From: Spirodela intermedia
Lineage: Eukaryota > Streptophyta > Magnoliopsida > Alismatales > Araceae
DNA length: 64,000 bases
Assembly: GCA_902729315.2 (NCBI GenBank)
Contig: LR746281.1
Location: forward strand, 1,245,001-1,309,000
Direction of reading: 5' to 3'
Notes under the pieces: model-generated
Told to the model about the DNA's origin: nothing
Seen by the model: the letters and a program-made list of their open reading frames with translations, nothing else
The model's database searches: none
Program-made: the position numbers and the translations under genes
Shown here: piece by piece, positions 27,301 through 39,300 of the stretch
Layout: each line of letters begins with the position of its first letter
Numbering within the stretch: the first letter of the stretch is position 1

Positions 27301-30300
27301 TTCATGGCCATGGCGAAGCAGGCAAACATGAAACTAAATGTGATAACCTGTAATTGGTTCTCCGCTGTGGACCTGTAGCTCAAGATCTCATCAATTTCAC
27401 ATTCCCTATCCATCTGCTCCAGCTCCTCCAAAATTTCTTCACTGACATGCTAATATCATGATTGACGTAACATCAATACTTGTAAAAGACCATGGGCCAG
27501 TCAGCATAGGATTCACAACACCAAATATATGCCAGTCTTGCAGACGTTTCAATAGATTGTTGTATACAATTGCACAATGGCATATGTTAAACAATAATCA
27601 GGCAGGAATAAAGATTTAAGGCTTGAGGAACTGGAAAGAGTGATCGGGCATTAAGGAATTCAAAAAATCTATAGGTCGATAAATTCTTCCATAATGTATA
27701 GGTTGCTGAATGACATAACTTATTCAAAATAATACAATGGTGATTGAAATGTATACGGGTGATTAAGGAATTTATCTTTAATCATGAAGCAAGAATTCAT
27801 AATACAATGCACAACTTATTAAAAATCCTGAAAACCAAGAAAGTCTCTTTTGCAGCCAGCATCAAGATCAAAACATAACATAATCAGCCAACTCATGGTG
27901 ATTGAAATGTATACGGGTGAACAAATAGAAAAATCTTGGTTAAATCTATATTGCAGAAAATCTTTAGTGAAAATCTAGAGCAGAACGGAAAAGATTGGTC
28001 TAATCTTTTTATTCCAACAAAGCATTCCTGGACCACTGTCACAGACTCAACATAAGTCTTGATTAAACAATGGTGAACAATGGTGATCAAAGCCTCTCCC
28101 AACATATCATAGAAGCTGCAGCGTCCATTGGGAGAAAAAGAAAAAAAATCCAGCTATTATCAGCTTTCCCATGGACTACCAAGAGAAAGGGAACTAGAGG
28201 ATTCAGACAATAATAAATAAAGTCTTATGAAACTATCCATCGTATTATGTATTCAATCAAAGTTTGTCAAGTCCGCGTCAAGCCATCTAAAAGTTATATA
28301 ACAACCATCTAAATATTGAAAATAAGATGAAATTGTCAATATGATTTGGTAGTACGTTTTTCAGTTTATCCCGATTTTACATCCTGAAAGAAGCCCATTT
28401 GCCTTATCATGCACAAACTATGACACACTAAAATGTCCACGCAGACCAGAACGAGTTATAACCCTGAGAAGTTACGGAAATAAAGTTGCAAAAAAGCCCC
28501 TTTTAGCCCAATATTCCACGGCCAATGGTCTGAAACAGCAGGTGACAGGATAGATTATAGAACCTAATTTTTGATGTCACAAAGCCACTTGCGAGTAACT
28601 AGGAGAGAAAGATAGCCTGTAGATACCAGTTATGGAAATTCAATGGCAGCAGTATATCCCAAGAAAATGAAATGTTATTTCCTACAGGAGACAAAGATAC
28701 CATGGAGGGAGAGAAGGTGGCCAAAAAAGATAGGTCATTTGATACCTTGTTAGATAAGGTAAAAACTCAAAACTACAAGACAAAGCGGCTTTATTATAGG
28801 GGGGCAATAGGGAAAAAAGAAAATAAGTAATTAATGGCAAATGTCATCATCCTCTGACCACTTCCCTTCAAATTGAGCATAGGTATCTATCATCCTCATC
28901 ATACACTAAATCATTTTCTTGATATCAAGTAGGTACGAAGTCCAAAAAAATGGCTCCTAAAGGATAAAATATTCTTGATTGACAGGAGTGTAGCATTCCT
29001 ATGAGGGGTGAGATTTTCAATTTTGATCCCATACACACTTTAAAGCAAGTGTATTTCAAGGCGTTGACTGAGGAAGAAAGGATGAATGTCATGAATGAAG
29101 GCCCAACTAGTGGATACATTGCTAAAAGAGAATATTCAACACTCATTAGCAGCACTTCAGGGGAGGGAAAAATCAAGGAAAAGAAAAAAGCAAGGTCACC
29201 AGGTCGTGTACATACTGACTGGAAGAACCACAACGTGTCCCAACCAGAAAAGTCCACTTCTAAAATGGGGAGAAGTAGCTAAAGAGAGCGTTGCCATAGC
29301 TCATAACCTCGAACCTATTTCCGCTAGCTCTTCTTATGAAGAAGAGATTACAAGTACTACTTCTGACGAAATTTCAGTTTCCGGAATTGTTTCCTTACCT
29401 TCTTTTACAATTCAGTATTCTCCTCAAACAGACTCAAAGAGTTCTACTCATCGTGCTGTTGATTCATGAGTTATCGAATATGGAAACTTTATACATATGA
29501 CAGCAACCCAAACTTGTTTTAAAAATATTTTTTTAGTTTAAAGTTAGATAAAGTTACAATTGCTCATGGTTCCAAGGTCATTATTACTAGTAAAGGAGTC
29601 ATTCAACTTCATTATCACTTACATTCTGTGATGACCTTCATGTTCCCATGCTTCCCATTAACATTCCTTTACTCACTGGCTTTGAAGAATTGATAATCAT
29701 GAAGTAAGAGGCCTCCTTCGTTATTAGAAACATAGTAAGCAATGAAAAATAGAAAAAGTAAAAAAAGAGTCACTATTGACAGATAATTCTGACTATTCAC
29801 TATCAGGAGGGTCTAACTGGACAAACAAGGGGCAAAGATGATCCTTTAATTCTTCTTCCTATCAGCATACGAATGATTTTCACAATCGGACATACTAATT
29901 CACACCTCATGGATACATTATTAATGATGGGTGTAATGCAGATGCATTTCAAACCACCTTACCCGTTGTAAGTTTTAGTCATAATAATGTAATATTCAAA
30001 AGAAGCAACATCTGGAAGTAATATGGTGACTTGTCTCTGGCAAAAGATGACCGAAATCTATTCTATATTTACAACCAGCAATTGAATTTCAGGAATGTCC
30101 TTCGATATTATCATCAATGGATCCACATGATAGATTAGTCAAATCAATGAAAAGGGGCACACAGAAGTAAAATCCCAAAAAAACTTTATTGTTTTAGGAA
30201 CGTGAGGAAACGGAGAAATTTAACTGCGTATACAGACACACGTTCAATGATTAAAAGAAAGGTATAAAGACACAATAAAAAGGAAAGACATATGTAGACA

Positions 30301-33300
30301 GTATCGTTCTCAACCTGATTCTGTTGTATAAACTCCAACTTTCTTCTGTAAAGATTCACATATTTCCGACGCTGACTTCTGCATTAGAGCAAAAAATTAA
30401 ATTCAGACTTTTAAATGTCTAGTGTGGAATACTTGAAATTCAATTGATACCGCACATTACTATGTAAGGACAAACAGCAAAGCCAAGCCCTGCAGTAGTC
30501 GATGGACTAAATGATCAGGGACAGCAAAACCAACAATGACAAAGGTAGCAGAGCATACTAAGTAGAGACACCAACATAACCAACATTGAACCTGTTGCTT
30601 TCCTTTTCAAGGACCTACGATCTAGACTCGAAGGATCTGTAGCCACCAGATGTTGGGATCGCACTTGGTAATTAAAGATAAGATTTCATCTATATTTAGG
30701 AAACGTGTGTCACATTATTGGACATCAAGACGTTCATAAAGCTATTACAGAAGCAAGGAGTATGATTATAATCACTCGAAACTATTTTTCATTATATAAC
30801 TGCAGATAAATGCAGATTGGAAAATATGAAACCTCCAACACAAAGAATAGTGAACTGAGAGTTGCAACCTCTCCGTTGTTGCTTGCTAGAATCGAGGCTA
30901 GGGAAGTGAAAAAAAGGAGGTGAAGCCTAATTAACTCCTGCTAGGGACTAAAACTCAACAATCTAGAAAGCAATGATAAGTGTGTGCTATTTTCAAATAG
31001 AGTACTAGATGGTGATCAAAATGTGATGTAGTTTAAGACTGTTCAGACTTAGAACCACATACGAAGGGTTACACATACTGCTGAAATAATGTTCAGCATT
31101 GAATTTATTGCCTTGTGCAGTAGTAAAGAGCACGGGGAACAGCAGTTAATTTTTGTTAGGTCGTGGCATGTACTGACAGAAAATTGATAGCTATGGCATG
31201 CACGGATAGGCAGACAGAAATTAATGTAACTATGGGGAGTAAAGTTGAACTTAATAAAGAAGAAGAGGCCTTGAAGATGTTGCCATCGTCATAATTTTAA
31301 ATGAGGCAGTCCACGAAAAAAAAAACAAAAAATGTTGAGCACACTGTAGTTACTGCTAGCAAAAGTTTCCTTTTCGGGCTGTTTAGATAAAGGGTAGTAC
31401 AGGGAACACACTCTGTTTAGATACAAAAGTGTCCATCAACATTTTTAAGAAGTATAATTTTCAAACATTTCAATGACATTGGAAAGGCATTATCCTTTAT
31501 AATGCCGTATCATTTACATCATCGTCAGCTAACATATCAGAAGTAAATAAAAATACTTTAAAAATAAAAAAATTAGTCAATAGAAAGGCATGATTGGTTG
31601 CCAACAGGCTCAGCTTTGTCAATATTGGATGTCACAGAGTGTCTTCATCTATAGCTAGATCCTGATCTAACACCAAACAACAACTTAAAAACCAAACTAA
31701 ATAGACCTAAAAACAACAACTGAAATATATCCTGATAAAATAATGAAAACAATAAGCATCCAATGATATTAAATAGACCTAAAAAATTTCAATAGTTTGT
31801 GAGCATGCAACAACTAATTCTAAAACAATCCATCACCCACACATACACTAACAGCATAACCACAGCGTACACAGCCTGGTCTCCTAGTACCAGATGTTTA
31901 ATCAAAACAAAAGGAGAGACCATTAAATTAACACACCTTAGAGTTCAAGCCAATAACGGCATAGTCCAAACTTCCAAACATTTTGACTTTTTAAATTGGA
32001 AGGTAACATAGCACACCACCAATAGAAGAAAATTGAGAAAAAGCTGCCTTTCGATCACAATCTCATATTTTGTCATAAAAGTAAAGCAATAGGATACTAT
32101 CCAAACTCGCAATTAATAACTGGTCTCTCAAATATCCTGAAACCAGAAAGGTCAATGCATCATGACACAAACTGATGGGCTTGAATGTGCAACAGCAGAA
32201 TATATAATTGTCTAATGAGCATCAAAACAAACGTATTTTCCCGGAGTCTGCCCTTCAAATTTTCTAAATTGGGGTTTGGAACTGAGACCCAATTGGTCAG
32301 TCATCACCATATAGAAATTGGATTGAACTAAATTTTTTGTTTAATTTTGTGATAAAATAGTAGGTTTTCAAAAGGAACAGACTGAAGGTTTAATTCAATC
32401 AAACTTCTATATGGTAATGAAGGGATTGGGTTTCACGAGGATCAGAATGAAGGCCTCTCATTGTAATCCAGATTGACTGGCCATAATCATAATTAATTCT
32501 TGGACTAAGATAAAGAGTCAAAAAACAGCCAAGGCAGATGACAAAATTAATGAGTAAAAAGGAAAATATTAGACATTGGAGAATGATAAATTCCGGGGGA
32601 AAGGGTTCAATTACATGTGCCCATCATAGTAAGCAAAGAATACACATAAACGACCAAGATGATCATGACAAGGGAAATTGTGCTTTCTAACGTCCAAAAA
32701 TTACAACCATGGTGCAACACTAACTATTCTCCAAAAAAAATACATAGTGAGAACTCTGTCATACATTCTCCGTCCAAGACTGCTCCAAGAAGTCTTCCTC
32801 AACCTCCGTCTAACATCTGCTAAAACAGATTGCTGTGCATAATGCCACCATAATATTTGCCAGCCATCAACCTTCCATGATAACGAGGTGTGATCTGGCC
32901 GATAACGTCCATATCTGCAGCACCCAAGTAAGAGAAAACATACAAAACAAAACTTCTAAAGATTGTGACATGAAACACAGCCAAAAATACGTGACCATAA
33001 TTTAATCCCTAAAAGACAGTATAGTTTATAAATCTTAAACTGGAACTCAACTTCATTTAACCAGAGATGACCAAGAAACCATATTATTTTCAATACTTTC
33101 ATAATTATGCACATGTTTAAATCAACAAATAGGAGTAAATCAGTCATGTATAATGCTCCCAACCAAAAAATTACTTTTCCATATATTTCGAATACCTTAC
33201 AGTATAATTTTGCCACATCTTTTTTCAGCGACTTCACCTCATCTTCATAGTGATAATACACCCTTCCGAAGTCAAACTGCTCTGATGATTTTTCGGGTTC

Positions 33301-36300
33301 AGCTATATAACTAAACTCTTAATCATTGATGGGTGAAAGATATAATACTAAAATGCCCTGAGTCACAATTATTGGAAACACCACAGCGCTTATCACAAGA
33401 AGACACTCTAACCCTGATGTTAGCCTTATTCAAAACGGTGAAGCAACATTAACGTAATATTGTTACTCAAAAGATCTTTCTGCTCATCACCTTTCGTCTA
33501 CTTTCTCTCATGGAACCAATTTTATTTTGGGTGCCCCACCAGTCAATTGCAGCGATTCTTCGTTATTTTTTTATTTCTCTGCATGCTATTACCTCTACAC
33601 CCTTTCACTTTCTTCTTCTTTATCATTATGCAGGTACAAACTACCATAGAAACTTCCATCAGTTACAACAAATAAGAGGTCATGTCATGAGCGGCATCCA
33701 GAAGCTGCACGTGGTACAAGAGCAGTTACAGCGATGAATGATGATGGGCCAGTTGTGCAGTTCTCCATGCCAAAGTTATAATCTCTAGCCAGTTGATCAA
33801 GAAGTTTTTGATCGCTCATCACTGTTACTCATGCTCGATTGAAAAGGATCATGAGGTAGATAAAAGTTAGCCAAGCTATAGAAAACGAGTGAAAGCTTGT
33901 TGGATAGCATCACCTACGTAAACTAGACACTTCGAAGACAATGACAAAGCAAATAAGAAACCATCAAAGTGTAAGCATTGAACTAGATACATTGAAAAAA
34001 ATTACCTCTCTCTCAAGGAGCAGATGGAAAAGTGATCCCAGAGACTTAAAATTTGCAACAACTGAACCTCATTCAATAACACGACCTAGCAAAAAATAGA
34101 ATGCACAATATGACCATTCAGACAGCCATTGCCCAGGAAAAGAGAATACCATATTTTAACAGCAGTATTGGAATATTCATCACAGAAGGACAAACCACAG
34201 AAGTTAGCTCGGCCATAACAGAGTATTCAGGACTTGCATCAAACATCCCAGATTTGTTTACCTAAATGAAAAAAATTCAAGCCTGTGTTAGATACAAAAA
34301 AGCAGAAACTCTCCGATTTTATAATGTTTAAGCAGGCATCTACTAAAACATATGATTACAAAAAAGCTAGGTTCGGTGAAACGAATTTTTGGATGAATAA
34401 ATAGAATGTCACGGTGAACAGGGAAAAATTATAGAAAAATAATAATCCAATTTCCTTTATGATCGTTCCCAAAATGGAACAGAAAAAAATTTGGATTAAA
34501 CAGAAAATAAACTGGAGAAGATGTCATCAAGTAAAATGGAGAAATTAGCGTTTAGAATAGATCCACGGGAATAACAAACAACAATATCTGCTTCTATTCA
34601 AATTATCATTTCTGCTAGATTAATCCCAAAAGCCAGACAACCTTCATTTGCCCATCTATTTGTAAAAAAAAGTGACTGAAGTTCAATTTCGAGTCAAATC
34701 AAAGTCATAAAATCATCCAGATGTATGGAACATGGTGTCACAGTTTGAGGTGATGCGAATACAAATTTTGGGTAACCTAACCACTTCTGGGAAGATTACA
34801 TTAGTCACGTAAGTAGCATAGGCTATCTTCCTACATAGGATAAAATGCATCTTCAAAATGCAGCCAACTACAAAATTAGGCTGGACTATTGTGCCTCTGA
34901 AACGTAAGCCATTTTAACACAATAGAGAGATAAAAATTCTCATTTACAACAAGAACTGGAAGTGGCATATGCAATTCTGCATTTTGGGTGGGTTCCCTTT
35001 GAAATGACGCATATCTACCATCTTTCCACAAACCTGCTCACACCTCACTTCAAGTGGACCCAAATGTATCCTTCATGATTTTTATCTGCATCCACCATCC
35101 AACTCACTCATGATTTGTTCCGCTAAAGAACATCTTAGGATACAAAGTGAATTGCCTAAGAATACGTTTTGAAGAACAAAAATACTGTGATGTCAATTCT
35201 TAAATTTATCCGAAATTTCTGTACTTCAAAATAAAAACCGTGAAAATCTCTAGAGCATTCAAAATGCACAACCTACGTTTTCAAAGTTTCTAGCAATGCC
35301 ATTCTGGCTTAATGTGTCAACTACCCTGTTTTGAATCCCAGATTTATCTTTCGACATAATTGGAATTCCTGAAAAAAGGCATTAAGTACAAGTTTATAGC
35401 TGTTAGGATTATTAATAAAATGAAATACTTGGTCATTGTAACGCTTACAATGCTTTGAAGCATTCACCATTTTATAGAGCTCAAATACATAAGTAGAGAC
35501 TTTCTTCGATTCAGTATGTCACTAGCAGCAGAAATCTGACGGTCTGCATTAACCTTTAAAGGAAGAATCCTCTCTACTTTATAGAACATATCTTGGGCCT
35601 TAAAATATATCCAGCATGTCATCAAACCTTGGTCTGGCTTCTGCATTTTGTCACGAGCTTGTTTACAACCCAACGGTCAACATATATCTTCCAACTACCA
35701 TCCTTTTCAGATGCTAGTAAAGCATGGGCAGAACGAAGACTCATATCTACTTGCGCTAAACCTTTTTTCGATAAATCTTCAATCGCACTTTAGATTGCAC
35801 AGTCTAGCACTTTGGGATTTTATGGAAGAGGAGCCGAACTTTTCTCACTAAGCTTGAATGGTGGCAGTGTCTCTCCCAGTTTCCTGTTGGGGGGAGGGAG
35901 GGGGGGGGAGGATAACAGAAAATTTCTGTTTAAAGACTACGAGAGTTACATGGCATTTAGCCTAGTCATTAATACCCCAAAAAGAACGGAGATTATGAAC
36001 AATATTGATCTGATTCTAGTGAACATGGTACATTAAGAAATTCGCTTTATTTTACCTTTGCTATTTAACTTATTTTTACATATTTCTAGATGAGTAGAGG
36101 AGTTTTTTTGGACTGAGTTGCTTGGTTGCTTGTTTAGAAGCCAGGTGCATAGCTTCATTTAAATACCAAACATCTTCAACTACCATTTTCTCTTGAACAA
36201 CAATTGTGTACCATTAAGTAATATTGGCTGCCTTTTGAGAGTCTGTCTCAGATAATTGTCCCAACCAAGAGTTTGGAAAACTCAGCAGCATATTCTTAAA

Positions 36301-39300
36301 TAGTCCATGAACCTACCTGGCCTAAAACTTTGACATTGTTCTTTAATAAGAACCTAGTTGTACCCTGTTGAAAGTAGTTGAACTCAAACAGTGCTTCATT
36401 TTTACTATGATATAACTAATCCAAAGTCATTCCTACCTGTGAACCAAATAGACTAATTTTAATGGCAATAAAACCTCAGTTTTGATATTGATTTGTGCTA
36501 ATTTTGCTAGAGATTTAAGCAAATATATAAAAGCTTTCCAACCCAAAAATGGCCGAGAAATGAAGGTTAAGAGGATTAGCATCGATATTCCAATGTTACA
36601 CGGCAATATATGGAAAAATTAAAATAACTCAAGGATAAAAACTTGGATCAAAACTCAGCTGTTGACTCATGAACTCACTGTCAACAGATTTAAAACCAAA
36701 GCAAAGATCATGAAACACGGGGTTTGAGCCCAACAACTAAGATGTCAAACCTCAAGCTCAAAAGAGTCATCACCAACGAAGAACGAAAAATAGACACGAA
36801 AAGTGTTGACAATTTGGTTTTCAAACAGTAAGATATCTCAAAATAACAAACGAACGTCAAGAAAAAAAAAAGGACTAGCCATTTGAAGAATAAATCTTGG
36901 TATTGACCAGTTTGAGATTTAAGGCTATAAAAGAACAAGAAATAATCATACAAAATAGTCAAGCCAAGACAACATACCAGTAAAGAGACTGTCAAGTCAA
37001 ATGGATTTATGAGATAATCATATCTCTTAGGCTCAAACTTTGAATCGTAGCACAATGTGAAGATAGGATCGTCCTCAACACTAATGTTATCATCAAACAA
37101 GTTACAATAGATGCCACAAGTTGATATCTTAAGAATCTTCTTTACTTGGCCACCTTTAAATTTCCCATAAGACGACCTGAGAGAAAGTGGAATGTTTAAA
37201 TCTCAATAATAAATTCATCAAGATAATCACAACAATTTTTTAAGGATCCATGAATACAGATAAAAGAAATTCAGTTCCTCCGGACCAAAAAAGCAGTACC
37301 CCAACAAAAACAAGTCATAGTGATAAATTGGCTATAAGACCCAATCGAGTATTTGCACAAACTACAATCAAATAAGTTAAATTTCATCCAAAGAGACAGA
37401 CGAACCGTTATTCACTCACCCAATGGAATTCTGCTTCCGTGTATCAGTCATTATCGTCAAACTTGAAAATCTTAAACCAAAAATGAACCTCTCCTGGAAA
37501 AAAGTAAGGAAAATAACTCGTTGAGGTTAAAGACATCATTTCACAAAGCAATACACTTCAAAAGAAATGCCCAAACATTCATAATGTCATTGTAGTTTTC
37601 ACACAAGAAAAAAGCAGTCAATACACTTCAAAAGAAATGCCCAAACATTCATAATGTCATTGTAGTTTTCACACAAGAAAAAAGCAGTCAAATATTCACT
37701 AACTAAATACAACCATAATGTCATTGTAGTTTTCATAAGATCAACATAGTTTCAATCAGATAGGAAAAGTACAATCACTGATCGAACCCAGAAACCAGTT
37801 TACCACCAATAAAAAATCGGTACATTTAATCCATTTCAGCATACCTGCAGCAAAGAAAAATGGCGGAATATATAAAAGGTTACATTGCAAGAAACATTTA
37901 ATACCACGCATTTCAACAGGGACATCATAGTCACTACTGCTCAGACAGTAAGATCTAGCATCAAAGACAAGTTAAGATTCCTCAAATTTTCTAAGGAAAG
38001 TTATGAAACGTAAATATCTACCTTAGACATTACAATTTTATCTCAAAGTGCCTTGATCCAACAACATATGAGTTATTCATCCACAAAGATGAAAAAATAG
38101 ATGGAGTCTACATCAAATGTAGAGTGCCCAAGTGCATAGTGTTTGTTCCTATCTTGTTCATTGATAGAAAAAAGGTTGGGTTTTGCTGATCACAACATTT
38201 GAACTCAGTGATGTAACTGTGGAAAATAATGTATAATCTGGAGTTCTGTTCTTAGTTGGATCGTTTCCTAGTTGTTGGTTTGTGTTACGAGATATAGCGG
38301 AAGCAGGAAAGGAAAACTGACTTAGCCCTTCTCAGGGCAGTACGCCAGTATTTATATTAGTGTCTAATAAACCTTTCCAATATTACGGAAGGTCTAATAA
38401 CAGAAACATGAAAAAGGAAATACATCTAATAATAGGAAAGAAAGGAAAAATGGAAGGAAAGCCTAATATAGCAAAAAGCTTGTTCTGCATAACACTCCCC
38501 CTCAAGCTGGTGCATGGATATCATTCATGCCCAACTTGCTCCTTTGTTTGCAGAACTCTATTACAGAAATGCCCTTAGTTAATATATCAGCCAACTGATT
38601 TGTAGATGAGACATATTCTGTGCAAAACATTCCTGATTCGAGTTTCTCTTTAATAAAATGTCTACCTACTTCAATGTGTCTGCTCTTGTTATGCTGAACA
38701 AGATCATGTGCAATACTTATTGTGGACTGATCGTCACAGAACAAGGTAATCGAACCTTCCATGGGTATTTGTAAGTCATTTAGTATATTTTTTATCCAAA
38801 TGCCATCACAAATCCTAAGGGCCATAGCCCGAAATTCTGCTTCAACACTTGATTGAGCCACAACTCTTTGTTTTTGGCTTTGCCAAGTGATCAAATTTCC
38901 TCCAATGAGATAACAATAGCCAGTAGTAGAGTGCCTATCATCAACTGAACCAACATAATCAACATCGGTATAGATGCCTACTGTAAGAGAATCTCCCCTT
39001 TAAAAAAGGATTCCCATGCCAATTGTTCCTTTAAGATAGGCTAGGACTTGTTGAGCAGCTTGATGATGTACCTCCCTAAGGTCATGCATATATTGGCTTA
39101 GCACTCCAACTAAGTAAGCAATATCCGGTCTAGTATGGGATAGATAAATTAATTTTCCAACTAGCTGTTGATAAGAGCCCTTATCTACTTGATCACTTTC
39201 CTTTGAAGCCCCAATACAATGCTTTGCTTCAATTAGTGTACATGCTGGTTTATAGTTACTCATGCATGTATATTTGACTAAATCTGTAATATATTTTCTT

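Larger units (their letters stand above)
20587..27449 (-). other. VPS13 exons 13-23: channel region
   Basis: Exons: 27449-27348, 25960-25763, 25691-25561, 23693-23540, 23381-23286, 23173-23072, 22646-22588, 22494-22392, 21930-21844, 21005-20820, 20703-20587, encoding about residues 373-817. Exon 13 is acidic ([11 protein letters not shown]); exon 14 contains the [14 protein letters not shown] segment found after it in plant VPS13 proteins. The rest is the low-similarity, beta-rich channel wall. Exon 21 is the weakest: its acceptor within CCAGAG|AGA was picked only because it keeps phase. Confidence 0.8.
30315..37493 (-). other. VPS13 exons 7-12: N-terminal channel region
   Basis: Exons: 37493-37420, 37176-36978, 34261-34196, 34085-34006, 32914-32765, 30378-30315, encoding about residues 162-372. 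Markers are [19 protein letters not shown] (exon 7), [16 protein letters not shown] (exon 10), [17 protein letters not shown] (exon 11) and [14 protein letters not shown] (exon 12), all typical of plant VPS13 N-terminal regions. The exon 11 donor (AT|GTATGAC) is inferred from frame continuity into exon 12 and is the least certain boundary of this block. Confidence 0.88.

Noticed and set aside
29001-29469. Plus-strand open frames of 93 and 124 codons taken as possible nested host genes.
   Set aside because: They fit better as gag-protease remnants of a copia element and are followed by stops within the protease block.
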